64,000 bases of DNA. Source: an uncultured Paracoccaceae bacterium (GTDB lineage Bacteria > Pseudomonadota > Alphaproteobacteria > Rhodobacterales > Rhodobacteraceae). Location of the stretch: contig OY288148.1 of NCBI GenBank assembly GCA_958439195.1, positions 24,923-88,922 of the forward strand. The letters run 5' to 3'. The notes under the pieces are model-generated. The model worked only from the letters and a program-made list of their open reading frames with translations. It had not been told where the DNA came from and searched no databases. The position numbers and the translations under genes are program-made. Shown one piece after another: positions 51,810 through 60,152 of the stretch; position 1 is the first letter of the stretch; every line of letters starts with the position of its first letter.

Positions 51810-52655
51810 TTATCCCCGCACTCTTTGCGACGGGTGCCAGAACGTGACCCGGCGTTCCACCAAAGCCACGAACCCATAGAACGTGGTGCCCGCAAGGGCC
51901 GCCACGAAAATCTGCGCCCAGACCATAGGCAGCGCAAGCGATCCGACCGCGGTCGAGATGCGAAATCCCATCCCCCGCGTCGGAGAGCCGAAAAACTCGG
52001 CAACAATCGCGCCGATGACCGCCAGGGTTGTGGCAATCTTCAACCCGTTAAAAATGAACGGCATCGCCGCCGGCAACCGCAGCTTGAACAGGGTCGGCCC
52101 ATAGCCCGCGCCATAGGTGCGCATCAGGTCTCGATGCATCCGGTCGCTGGCCGCCAGCCCTGCCACCGCATTGACCAGCACGGGAAAGAACACCATCGCA
52201 AAGACCACGGCCGCCTTCGACTGCCAGCCAAAGCCGAACCACGTCACCATGATCGGCGCGACCCCCACGATGGGCAGCGCCGCTACGAAATTCCCCACCG
52301 GCAGCAGCCCCCGCGACAGCAACTGTGAACGGTCCACCAACACCGCCACCACCAGCGCCGCCCCGCAGCCCATCACATAGCCCGACAGCGCCCCTTTCAC
52401 GATGGTCTGTACGAAATCCGACCACAGCAGCCCAAGGTTCCCCGCTACCGTCGCCGCCACCACCGACGGCGCGGGCAAGATCACCTCCGGCACGCCCAAG
52501 GCCCGCACCGCGCCCTCCCACAGCACCAAAACCGCAATCCCAAACAGCACAGGCGGAACCCAACGCAAAGGCCCGGCCTTCACCCGCCCGGCGATCCAGA
52601 TATTCGCGCCCCAGGCCACCCCCCAGAACAGGATCGCAAGCCACAGCACCGTCAT
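51810..52655 (-). CDS. ABC transporter permease (SsuC/ThiX type)
   Basis: A 281-aa permease with about 6-7 helices and the coupling loop of the nitrate/sulfonate/taurine family (RTYGAGYGPTLFKLRLPAAMPFIFNGLK). It pairs with the next permease, whose stop overlaps its start (ATGA). The length is normal. Confidence 0.9.
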   Translation of the reverse strand: MTVLWLAILFWGVAWGANIWIAGRVKAGPLRWVPPVLFGIAVLVLWEGAVRALGVPEVILPAPSVVAATVAGNLGLLWSDFVQTIVKGALSGYVMGCGAALVVAVLVDRSQLLSRGLLPVGNFVAALPIVGVAPIMVTWFGFGWQSKAAVVFAMVFFPVLVNAVAGLAASDRMHRDLMRTYGAGYGPTLFKLRLPAAMPFIFNGLKIATTLAVIGAIVAEFFGSPTRGMGFRISTAVGSLALPMVWAQIFVAALAGTTFYGFVALVERRVTFWHPSQRVRG

Positions 52656-53539
52656 GGCCGCACCCCCATCATCCGGTCAGCCCCGCGCTGCAACGCGCCC
52701 ACGTGCAGGATCAGCATCCCCGCCACAATCGCCGCCGCGAACAGTGACGCCCACATCAGCAAGGGCTGGCCAAACTGGCTCGCCACCAGCATCCGCGCCC
52801 CCAACCCCTCAACCGCGCCGGTCGGCAATTCTCCCACAATCGCCCCCACCAGCGCCGCCGCGATGGCCACCTTGAGCGAGGCAAAGAAATACGGCATCGA
52901 AGACGGCAGCCGCAGATACAGGAAACTCTGCCAGCCATTGGCATTCCACGTCGCCAACTGGTCCAGTTGCATCGCATCCGGGCTGCGCAGCCCCTTCACC
53001 ATGCCCACCAGCACCGGGAAAAAGCTCAGATAGGCACTGATGATGGTCTTGGAAACAAGGCGGTTCTCCAGCCCCAGCGCCTCACCCAGCGACAGCGTGT
53101 TCGACAGGACCACAATCATCGGTGCCAGCGCCACGATCGGGATGGTCTGGCTGATCACCGCCCAGGGCATGACCGTCGCCTCCATCACCCGGAAATAGAC
53201 AATCCCGATGGCCAGCGTCACACCCAGCACAATCCCCAGCGCAAACCCCGCCAGCGTCGCCTCCATCGTCACCCAGCCATGATAGACAAGGCTCCGCTTG
53301 CTGGTGATGGCCTCTCCCGTGATTCCGTCCCACAGCGCCGCCGCCACCTGATGCGGCGCAGGCAGCAGGGGCCGCTCCAGCGCCATGGTGGCGCGCACAA
53401 CCTCGGAAAATCCCGGTGCCGTCCCTGCACGACCGGCCTGATCATAGACCCAGGTGCTGTTCATCCAGACCGCAGCCAGATACCAGATCACCACGATGAT
53501 CCCCAGCACGGCCAGCACAGGCAGGGCCTTGTCCTTCAT
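52652..53539 (-). CDS. ABC transporter permease (SsuC/ThiX type), partner
   Basis: A 295-aa permease of the same family, with coupling loop ATWNANGWQSFLYLRLPSSMPYFFASLK. An extra N-terminal helix and periplasmic stretch (residues 10-80) precede the core. It probably forms a heterodimer with the other permease, served by the ATPase at 54015-54815. Confidence 0.9.
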   Translation of the reverse strand: MKDKALPVLAVLGIIVVIWYLAAVWMNSTWVYDQAGRAGTAPGFSEVVRATMALERPLLPAPHQVAAALWDGITGEAITSKRSLVYHGWVTMEATLAGFALGIVLGVTLAIGIVYFRVMEATVMPWAVISQTIPIVALAPMIVVLSNTLSLGEALGLENRLVSKTIISAYLSFFPVLVGMVKGLRSPDAMQLDQLATWNANGWQSFLYLRLPSSMPYFFASLKVAIAAALVGAIVGELPTGAVEGLGARMLVASQFGQPLLMWASLFAAAIVAGMLILHVGALQRGADRMMGVRP

Positions 53540-53549
53540 CCCCGCACCC

Positions 53550-53885
53550 TCACCCTTGCGTCCCTTGCGGCCAGGCGATCAATGTGACGGCCACAACCCC
53601 CAGAACCACCCCCGCCGTCTGCATCCCCGTCAGCCGCTCGCCGAACCACCAAACCCCGATCAGGGCCAGCGCCACCAGTTGCACCACCGACGATACCGCA
53701 ACCGCCAGCGCCAACCCATTTTCCCGCATCAGCCGCACCATCATCAGATTGCCCACCAGAAAACAGCCCAGCGCCAAAACCAGCGTCGGCCAAGCGCCTG
53801 ATCCCGCATAGGCCCGCAGTACCGTATTGGCCGCCACAAAAGCCGCCATCGCCCCGCCCAACCAGATCAGCAACGCGCCACTCAC
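53550..53885 (-). CDS. Small four-helix DMT/SMR-like transporter
   Basis: A 111-aa protein with four helices and an EamA-like half-length layout (VSSVVQLVALALIGVWWFGERLTGMQTAGVVLGVVAVTLIAW). It resembles small multidrug-resistance-like members of the drug/metabolite transporter superfamily that act as dimers. The start is GTG. It is embedded between the ABC ATPase and permease genes, which is unusual, and the function is not known. Confidence 0.75.
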   Translation of the reverse strand: MSGALLIWLGGAMAAFVAANTVLRAYAGSGAWPTLVLALGCFLVGNLMMVRLMRENGLALAVAVSSVVQLVALALIGVWWFGERLTGMQTAGVVLGVVAVTLIAWPQGTQG

Positions 53886-53898
53886 GTCCCACCCCCGG

Positions 53899-53920
53899 CT
53901 TCATCTTGGCAAAAATACCC
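53899..53920 (+). repeat. Dispersed intergenic element, copy 4
   Basis: Core TCATCTTGGCAAAAATACCC, identical to copy 1 over 20 bases. It lies in the 129-base gap between the ATPase and the small transporter, just before the latter's start. Confidence 0.75.
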
Positions 53921-54014
53921 AAACACGACGCCAGACACAGGCGCAACGCACCCCAAATATCTCCCTTCCCCGGCACGGGTGAGGGTCGGGAAGGGGGGTG
54001 CAGCAATCACAGGC

Positions 54015-54815
54015 TCACACCTCATCGCCATGCCCCGCCCTAAGCCCGTCCCGCACCCGATGCGCGATCTCGATGAACGCGCGCGAGTCGCGAATGTCCA
54101 AAGGCCGCTCCTTGGGAAGCGGTGACTCAATCACATCCGTGATCCGCCCCGGTCGCGGGCTCATCACCACGATCTTGGTGGAAAGATAGACCGCCTCCGG
54201 GATCGAATGGGTCACAAAGCCGATGGTCTTGCCCGTCGCTGCCCACAGCTTCAACAATTCCTCATTCAGCCGGTCCCGCACAATCTCGTCCAGCGCGCCG
54301 AAGGGCTCATCCATCAACAGAATGTCGGCATCAAAGGCCAGCGCCCGCGCAATGCTCGCCCGCTGCTGCATGCCCCCAGACAATTGCCACGGAAACTTCT
54401 TCCCGAACCCCGTCAACTCTACCAGATCCAGCACCCGCTCCACCCGGCGGTCCTGCTCGGCCTTGTCAAACCCCATGATCTCCAGCGGCAGCTTGATATT
54501 GCCCGCAATAGTCCGCCACGGATACAATCCTGCTGCCTGAAACACATAGCCATAGGCCCGCTTCATGCGCGCCTCATCCGGGCTCATCCCGTTCACCAAC
54601 AGCGTGCCACCGGTCGGATGCTCCAGCGCCGCGATGCAGCGCAACAGCGTGGTCTTGCCGCAACCCGACGGCCCGATAAACGATACGAACTCCCCCCGCC
54701 CGATCGTCAGGTTCACGTCCTTCAAGGCGTGGACCGGCCCGTCCCCGGTCTCGAAGGTCAGGTTCAACCCCTTCGCCTCGATCACCGCGCGGCCTGCGTT
54801 CAACGTGTCCTTCAT
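54015..54815 (-). CDS. ABC transporter ATP-binding protein (SsuB/TauB type)
   Basis: A 266-aa ATPase with Walker A GPSGCGKTT, Q-loop in YVFQAAGLYPW, signature LSGGMQQRASIARAL and Walker B ILLMDEPFGALDE. It matches the family that serves NMT1/sulfonate-type transporters. The start at 54815 overlaps the stop of the SDR gene (ATGA), so the transporter is translationally tied to the catabolic genes. Confidence 0.93.
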   Translation of the reverse strand: MKDTLNAGRAVIEAKGLNLTFETGDGPVHALKDVNLTIGRGEFVSFIGPSGCGKTTLLRCIAALEHPTGGTLLVNGMSPDEARMKRAYGYVFQAAGLYPWRTIAGNIKLPLEIMGFDKAEQDRRVERVLDLVELTGFGKKFPWQLSGGMQQRASIARALAFDADILLMDEPFGALDEIVRDRLNEELLKLWAATGKTIGFVTHSIPEAVYLSTKIVVMSPRPGRITDVIESPLPKERPLDIRDSRAFIEIAHRVRDGLRAGHGDEV

Positions 54816-55522
54816 ACCGCCCTCGTGATCCCGCCATCCACGCGCAGGTTCTGCCCCGTGATATACCCCGCCCCGTCCGATGCCAGAAAGGCCACCGTCT
54901 TGGCCACCTCTTCCACCGTGCCATAGCGTTTCATCGGCGCACTCGCCGCCCGTGCATCGGTCTTTGGCAAACTGTCGATCCACCCCGGCAACACATTGTT
55001 CATGCGGATATTTTCCGCCGCATAGCGATCAGCATATATCTTCGTGAACGCCGCCAACCCCGCCCGCGCCACCGCACTGGTGGGAAACATCTCTGATGGC
55101 TCAAACGCCCAGGCGGTCGAAATGTTGATGATCGCCCCGCCCCCCTGCGCCTGCATGATCGGCGTCACCAGCCGCGTGGGCCGCACCACGTTCAGGAAAT
55201 ACACATCAATCCCCCGGTGCCAGTCGTCATCGGTCAGCTCAAGGATCGGCGCCCGTGGCCCGTGGCCCGCGCTGTTCACCAGCACATCCACGCGCCCCCA
55301 TCGCGCCATCGCCGCATCCACCAGCCGTTGCAGATCGGCGACGGATTCATTCGATCCCGTCACCCCGATCCCGCCCAGTTCCGCCGCCAACGCCTCACCC
55401 TTGCCGGACGAAGACAGGATGCCCACCGCAAAACCATCCGCTGCCAATTGCCGCGCCGCGCCCGCCCCCATGCCGGACCCGCCCGCCGTCACCAGCGCCA
55501 CCTTCTGCCGTGCCTGCCCCAT
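54812..55522 (-). CDS. SDR-fold protein with non-canonical active site
   Basis: A 236-aa Rossmann protein. The cofactor motif is TAGGSGMGAG (12-21), followed by NSAG (83-86), and the C-terminal NNVLPGW and GQNLRVDGG fit classical SDRs. The catalytic triad is altered: the Ser position is Thr136, and the YxxxK motif, expected at 149-153, reads S-A-V-A-R. It may be inactive, use other chemistry, or bind ligand. AAGGGG precedes ATG 55522. It sits between dihydropyrimidinase and the ATPase gene. Confidence 0.82.
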   Translation of the reverse strand: MGQARQKVALVTAGGSGMGAGAARQLAADGFAVGILSSSGKGEALAAELGGIGVTGSNESVADLQRLVDAAMARWGRVDVLVNSAGHGPRAPILELTDDDWHRGIDVYFLNVVRPTRLVTPIMQAQGGGAIINISTAWAFEPSEMFPTSAVARAGLAAFTKIYADRYAAENIRMNNVLPGWIDSLPKTDARAASAPMKRYGTVEEVAKTVAFLASDGAGYITGQNLRVDGGITRAV

Positions 55523-55571
55523 TCTGTCCCCTTGATCCCCGCTGCCCAATTCCGCCACCTGTTGCCCCGCC

Positions 55572-57026
55572 TTACACCCCCGTCGCCGGGACGCCCGTCC
55601 GCACCACAGGGCGCGGCGCGGTCAGGTCTTTCCACTGGCTCAGCGCCCGGTTCACCGCAGGCCGCGCCTCGCGCCCCACGAATTGCCCATGGCCCTCCTG
55701 CGTCTTGACCGCCCCGTCATCCACGGCCACCTGCCCCCGCGTCAGCACATAGCGCGGCAGACCCTTCACCTTCTGGCCTTCAAACACGTTGTAATCTATG
55801 GCCGATTGCTGGGTCTTGGCGCTGATCACCTTCTCCCTTTCCGGGTCCAGCACCATCAGGTCGGCATCCGCCCCCACCAGCACCGCCCCCTTCTTGGGAT
55901 ACAGGTTCAGGATCTTTGCGATGTTGGTCGATGTGACGGCCACGAATTCATTCGGCGTCAACCGCCCCGTGGCCACCCCATGCGTCCACAGCATCGGGAT
56001 GCGGTCCTCCAGCCCCCCGGTGCCATTCGGGATCTTGGAAAAATCCCCCACGCCAAACCGCTTCTGCGCGGTGGTGAATGCGCAATGATCCGTCGCCACC
56101 ACCGACAAAGACCCCGATTGCAGCCCGGCCCACAGACTGTCCTGATGCGCCTTGTTGCGGAACGGGGGCGACATGACACGCCGTGCGGCATGGTCCCAAT
56201 CGGGGTGGAAATACTCGCTCTCATCCAGCGTCAGATGCTGGATCAACGGCTCGCCCCAGACGCGCTTGCCCTGCTGCCGCGCGCGCCGGATCGCCTCATG
56301 CGCCTCTTCGCAACTGGTATGCACCACATACAGCGGCACCCCCGCCATATCGGCAATCATGATCGCACGGTTCGTGGCCTCGCCCTCCACCTGCGGCGGG
56401 CGGGAATAGGCATGCGCCTCTGGCCCGGAATTGCCTTCCGCCAGCAGCTTGGCCGTCAGTTCCGCCACCACATCGCCATTCTCGGCATGGACCATCGCCA
56501 GCCCGCCCAGATCGCCCACCCGGCGGAACGATGCGAACATTTCATCATCATTCACCATCAAGGCACCCTTATAGGCCATGAAGTGCTTGAACGAGGTGAT
56601 CCCCGCCTTCACGCTGTCGGCCATGCCTTCCCAGACCTTTTCGCCCCACCAGGTCACCGCCATGTGGTAGGAATAGTCGCAACTCGCACGGCCCGCCTTG
56701 TTATGCCACATCTGGGCTGCATCCATCAGCCCCTGCCCCTGCCCCGGCAGCACGAAATCCACCACCATCGTGGTGCCCCCCGACAGCGCCGCCCGCGTCC
56801 CGCTCTCGAAATCATCTGCTGAATAGGTGCCCATGAAAGGCATCTCCAGATGCGTATGCGGATCAATCCCCCCCGGCATCACATAGCAGCCCGTCGCATC
56901 CAGCTCAGTCCCGCCCGTCAGCCCCTGCCCGATCTCGGTGATCTTCCCCCCCTCGATCCGCACATCTGCCTTGTAGGACAGGTCGGCCGTCACCACCGTC
57001 CCATTCTTGATGATCGCAGCACTCAT
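55572..57026 (-). CDS. hydA: Dihydropyrimidinase (D-hydantoinase family)
   Basis: A 484-aa cytoplasmic amidohydrolase that opens dihydrouracil/dihydrothymine to the N-carbamoyl-beta-amino acid. The binuclear zinc site is visible: DPHTHLEMPF, FKHFMAYKG (carboxylated Lys), VHAEN, YVVHTSCEEA and VVATDHCAF (Asp). SIPNGTGGLEDR-like KIPNGTGGLEDRIPML is typical. ATG 57026 with GAGAGGGAG upstream fits. It is the second gene of the operon, between the ureidopropionase and SDR genes. Confidence 0.95.
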   Translation of the reverse strand: MSAAIIKNGTVVTADLSYKADVRIEGGKITEIGQGLTGGTELDATGCYVMPGGIDPHTHLEMPFMGTYSADDFESGTRAALSGGTTMVVDFVLPGQGQGLMDAAQMWHNKAGRASCDYSYHMAVTWWGEKVWEGMADSVKAGITSFKHFMAYKGALMVNDDEMFASFRRVGDLGGLAMVHAENGDVVAELTAKLLAEGNSGPEAHAYSRPPQVEGEATNRAIMIADMAGVPLYVVHTSCEEAHEAIRRARQQGKRVWGEPLIQHLTLDESEYFHPDWDHAARRVMSPPFRNKAHQDSLWAGLQSGSLSVVATDHCAFTTAQKRFGVGDFSKIPNGTGGLEDRIPMLWTHGVATGRLTPNEFVAVTSTNIAKILNLYPKKGAVLVGADADLMVLDPEREKVISAKTQQSAIDYNVFEGQKVKGLPRYVLTRGQVAVDDGAVKTQEGHGQFVGREARPAVNRALSQWKDLTAPRPVVRTGVPATGV

Positions 57027-57055
57027 CGGCTTCTCTCCCTCTCGAAACCCGTTGG

Positions 57056-57077
57056 CTTCATCTGTTCCAAAATATCC
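57056..57077 (+). repeat. Dispersed intergenic element, copy 5 (divergent form), with adjoining hairpin
   Basis: Core TCATCTGTTCCAAAATATCC between the ureidopropionase and dihydropyrimidinase genes. Directly beside it, CCGGGGG (57087-57093) and CCCCCGG (57101-57107) form a hairpin with a 7-base loop. Confidence 0.65.
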
Positions 57078-57116
57078 TGCGGGGGTCCGGGGGTGCAAAC
57101 CCCCCGGCGCTCTCCA

Positions 57117-58367
57117 TCAGGATACCACCTCCGCCACCTCAAGCGCCGCATGCAGCAGCACATCCGTCCCCGCCGCCGCCCATTCCGGCGAAATCGCCTC
57201 GGCCTCATTATGCGAAAGCCCGTCCACACAGGGGCACATGATCATCACCGTGGGCGCCACGCGGTTGATCCAGCAGGCATCATGCCCGGCCCCCGACACG
57301 ATATCCATGTGCGAATAGCCCAGCCGCTCTGCCGCGCCGCGCACCACGCCCACCAGGCCGGGATCAAAGGTCACCGGGTCGAAATGCCCCACATCCTCGA
57401 TCTCGCAGCCCAGCCCCAATTCCCGCGCCACCGCCTGGGCCGCCCGCATCACCTCGGCTTTCATCGCATCCAGCTTGGCCTGTTCGGGCGACCGGATATC
57501 CACCGTGAACACCACCTTCCCCGGAATCACGTTGCGCGAATTCGGGAACACTTTCACCTGCCCCACCGCGCCCACCGCGTTTGGTTGATGGCTCATGGCA
57601 ATCTGATGCACGCGCTCGGTGATCCGCGCCATGCCAAGGCCCGCATTCACCCGCATGTTCATCGGTGTGCTGCCGGTATGGGCATCCTTTCCGGTCAGCG
57701 TGACCTCCAGCCACCACAGCCCCTGCCCGTGGGTCACGACGCCAATCGTCTTGCCCTCGGCCTCCAGGATCGGTCCCTGCTCGATATGCAGCTCCAGCAT
57801 CGCATGCATCTTGCGCGCGCCGACCTTTTCATCCCCGACCCAGCCGATCCGCGCCAATTCCTCGCCAAACACCTTGCCATCCAGATCGCGCCGCGCCTTG
57901 GCATAATCCTCGGTATGGATGCCCGCAAAGACGCCGGATGCCAGCATCGCAGGCGCAAACCGCGCGCCTTCCTCATTGGTCCAGTTCGTCACGACGATGG
58001 GGCGCCTCGTCGTCACCCCCATGTCGTTCATCGTCCGCACCACCTCCAGCGCGCCCAGCACGCCAAGGACACCATCATATTTCCCGCCCGTGGGCTGCGT
58101 ATCCAGATGCGACCCCATATAGACCGGCAGGGCATCAGGATCGGTTCCCGCCCGCGTGGCGAACATGTTGCCCATGCTGTCCACGCTCATCGTCATTCCG
58201 GCCGCCTTGCACCAACCCGCGAACAGATGCCGCCCCTCATTGTCGGCGTCGGTCAGGGTCTGGCGATTGCATCCGCCGGCCACGCCCGGACCGATCAGCG
58301 CCATTTCCTCAAGGCTATCCCACAGCCGCGCGGAATTGATCCGCAGGTTTTCCCCCGGTGCTGGCAT
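57117..58367 (-). CDS. Beta-ureidopropionase / N-carbamoyl amidohydrolase (M20 family)
   Basis: A 416-aa Zn/Mn enzyme of the hydantoinase/carbamoylase group that cleaves N-carbamoyl-beta-alanine to beta-alanine, CO2 and NH3. Metal ligands lie in MGSHLDTQPTGGKYDG, WTNEEGARF, LHIEQGPILE and the late LSHNEAE. The dimerisation/lid domain (about 210-330) includes GKDAHTGSTPM. Together with dihydropyrimidinase it covers the last two steps of reductive pyrimidine breakdown. It is the first gene of the operon, preceded by two RutR-like palindromes. Confidence 0.93.
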   Translation of the reverse strand: MPAPGENLRINSARLWDSLEEMALIGPGVAGGCNRQTLTDADNEGRHLFAGWCKAAGMTMSVDSMGNMFATRAGTDPDALPVYMGSHLDTQPTGGKYDGVLGVLGALEVVRTMNDMGVTTRRPIVVTNWTNEEGARFAPAMLASGVFAGIHTEDYAKARRDLDGKVFGEELARIGWVGDEKVGARKMHAMLELHIEQGPILEAEGKTIGVVTHGQGLWWLEVTLTGKDAHTGSTPMNMRVNAGLGMARITERVHQIAMSHQPNAVGAVGQVKVFPNSRNVIPGKVVFTVDIRSPEQAKLDAMKAEVMRAAQAVARELGLGCEIEDVGHFDPVTFDPGLVGVVRGAAERLGYSHMDIVSGAGHDACWINRVAPTVMIMCPCVDGLSHNEAEAISPEWAAAGTDVLLHAALEVAEVVS

Positions 58368-58438
58368 TGGCTGGCTCTCCCTGTGTCCGGGGGCATCTTG
58401 ACGGCCCCCTTGTCCACATCGTTGATCGACTCATTTTC

Positions 58439-58487
58439 TGACCGTATGGTCAATACGAAACGCATCACAACCTGACCATTCGGTCAA
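58439..58487. promoter_or_regulatory. Two RutR-like operators
   Basis: TGACC-GTAT-GGTCA (58439-58452) and TGACC-ATTC-GGTCA (58473-58486), each followed by A, are near-identical palindromes 34 bases apart in the divergent promoter gap. They match the E. coli RutR consensus TTGACCANNTGGTCAA in its arms. They are the likely binding sites for the adjacent TetR-family protein. Confidence 0.8.
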
Positions 58488-58505
58488 CGAAAATCACAGG
58501 CCTGC

Positions 58506-59153
58506 ATGCCCGACACTGCCCCCATTTCGCGCATCCGTTCCGGCCGCCGCACAGATATACGGCAGCAAAATGAACGCATGATCCTCGACGCCGCCGAACG
58601 GGTCTTTGCCGAGGCAGGCTTTGGCGGGGCCACCATGCAACTGATCGCCGATATGGCTGGCCTGCCCAAGGCCAACCTGCATTACTACTTTCCCACCAAA
58701 GAGGCGCTCTATCGCCGCGTCGTCCGCAACATCTTTGAAATCTGGCTCGACGCCGCCTCCAGCTTTGACGATGCCGCCGGTCCGGTCGAAGGCATCGGCG
58801 CCTATGTCGAAGCCAAGATGCTCATCTCGCGCCAACACCCCCACGGCTCCAAGGTCTGGGCGACCGAGGTGATGCACGGCGCCCCGGTGATTCAAGATTA
58901 TCTGGAAACCACCCTGCGTGACTGGACCGAAGGCCGCATCGCCGTGATCCAGCGCTGGATCGACCAAGGTCAGATGGCCCCCATCGACCCCCGCCATCTG
59001 CTCTATATGCTTTGGGCCACCACCCAGCATTACGCCGATTTCGGCCACCAGATCGAAACCCTAAATGCAGGCCACCCCTTGACCGACAGGCAATGGCGCG
59101 AAGCAACCGAAAGCGTGAAACAAATCATCCTGCGCGGCATCGGTGCCTTGTAG
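58506..59153 (+). CDS. TetR/RutR-type regulator, divergent from pyrimidine operon
   Basis: A 215-aa repressor-type protein. The helix-turn-helix (GFGGATMQLIADMAGLPKANLHYYFPTKEALY) and the RutR-like ligand domain (FEIWLDAASSFDD; WATEVMHGAPVIQDYL; MLWATTQHYADF) match RutR, which senses uracil/thymine. It shares its upstream region, with two TGACC-N4-GGTCA palindromes, with the ureidopropionase gene, so it probably regulates the catabolic operon and itself. Confidence 0.9.
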   Translation: MPDTAPISRIRSGRRTDIRQQNERMILDAAERVFAEAGFGGATMQLIADMAGLPKANLHYYFPTKEALYRRVVRNIFEIWLDAASSFDDAAGPVEGIGAYVEAKMLISRQHPHGSKVWATEVMHGAPVIQDYLETTLRDWTEGRIAVIQRWIDQGQMAPIDPRHLLYMLWATTQHYADFGHQIETLNAGHPLTDRQWREATESVKQIILRGIGAL

Positions 59154-59269
59154 GCACACCTTCCCGACGGCCGCTCCACATCGACACGACACACGCGCGC
59201 GGTCTGCATCCTTGCCATTTTCATCCCGGTCCTGTCTCCTGCACCGGGTCGCCGCCAGAAAGAACCCGC

Positions 59270-59725
59270 ATGACCCTCGAAGAGCTTGAAGCCGAAGCCG
59301 CCCGCCTGATCCTGACGGACTTCACCGAAGAAACCGCCCTCCGCCTCGGCCTTACGATGATGAACATGGCGAAACTCGATCGCCTGCCCGTGGCCATCAA
59401 CATCCGCACCAATGACCGGACCCTGTTTCACCTTTCCATGCCGGGTGCCGCACCGATCAACGATCGCTGGGCGCGGCGCAAATCGAACACAGCCCTGCAC
59501 TTCCACCTCGCCTCCCTGCAATTCGGGCGAAATCTTGCGGCCAAAGGCGAAACCCTTGCGATGCATGGCCTGTCGGAAACCGACTTCGCCATTCACGGCG
59601 GCGCGGTCCCGGTCTGCGTCGCAGGGGCAGGACTGGTCGCTGCGGCCACCGTTTCGGGCCTGCCACAACTTGAAGATCACCGCCTTGTGGTGCGTGCCCT
59701 GGAAACCTTGTTGCCGGGTCGATAA
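59270..59725 (+). CDS. Haem-degrading/HbpS-like domain protein (DUF336, UPF0303)
   Basis: A 151-aa small protein with RTNDRTLFHLSMPGAAP, DRWARRKSNTALHFHLASLQFG and ETDFAIHGGAVPVCVAGAGLVAAATVSGLPQLEDH, the pattern of the UPF0303/GlcG-HbpS family. Relatives bind haem or other small molecules, but most functions are unknown. It follows the TetR gene by 116 bases in the same direction. Confidence 0.85.
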   Translation: MTLEELEAEAARLILTDFTEETALRLGLTMMNMAKLDRLPVAINIRTNDRTLFHLSMPGAAPINDRWARRKSNTALHFHLASLQFGRNLAAKGETLAMHGLSETDFAIHGGAVPVCVAGAGLVAAATVSGLPQLEDHRLVVRALETLLPGR

Positions 59726-59732
59726 CTCAGAC

Positions 59733-59752
59733 AATCCCCCCACAGGGGTTTT
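59733..59752 (+). terminator. Short terminator after DUF336 gene
   Basis: AATCCCC and GGGGTTTT pair around CCACA, followed by GC. It is located 8 bases after the stop codon. The stem is short, so confidence is limited. Confidence 0.45.
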
Positions 59753-59839
59753 GCAGAAAAGCGCCTTATCACGCGGGCTTCCAAAACGCGCCGGGCATCC
59801 TATCTTTGCTTGACGATTGGATAACCCCAGAGGAACGCA

Positions 59840-59929
59840 ATGAAATTCCACGGACTGACCCGCGCCCTTGCCATCATCACCGGAATGCTGGTGGCTGTTC
59901 CCTATCTGATGATCCTTGCCGTCGAATGA
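59840..59929 (+). CDS. Micro-ORF: 29-aa single-helix membrane protein
   Basis: A very short frame starting MKFHGLTRALAI and ending MILAVE, with one hydrophobic helix (about residues 9-27). AGAGGAACGCA before the ATG is a strong ribosome site at proper distance. It lies between the DUF336 gene and the second RutR-type gene, in a segment that otherwise has no gene. Unrecognised; support comes from the ribosome site and the clean hydrophobic profile. Confidence 0.5.
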   Translation: MKFHGLTRALAIITGMLVAVPYLMILAVE

Positions 59930-60091
59930 CGCATCGGGGCGCGGGCAACGGTCCCGCGCCCTGCCTCACATCCACCCGGTTATTCCGAAACCCGCCCGCG
60001 CATCCACCGCGGCGATCCGCCCCCAACCCGGCCATCCGCCCTTCGGCGGCGTCCGCAGTTCCATGCCACTTCCGTTAACACTTTGCATCCT

Positions 60092-60105
60092 GCGCAAATT
60101 TGCGC
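60092..60105. promoter_or_regulatory. 14-bp perfect palindrome upstream of rutR-like gene
   Basis: GCGCAAATTTGCGC, about 50 bases before the start of the TetR gene at 60153. It is a plausible operator for that protein or another regulator. It differs from the TGACC-N4-GGTCA sites further left. Confidence 0.45.
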
Positions 60106-60152
60106 CAAGGTCATCCCGGCGGTAGAATTTCCCCAGAATAAAGTCCCGACAG

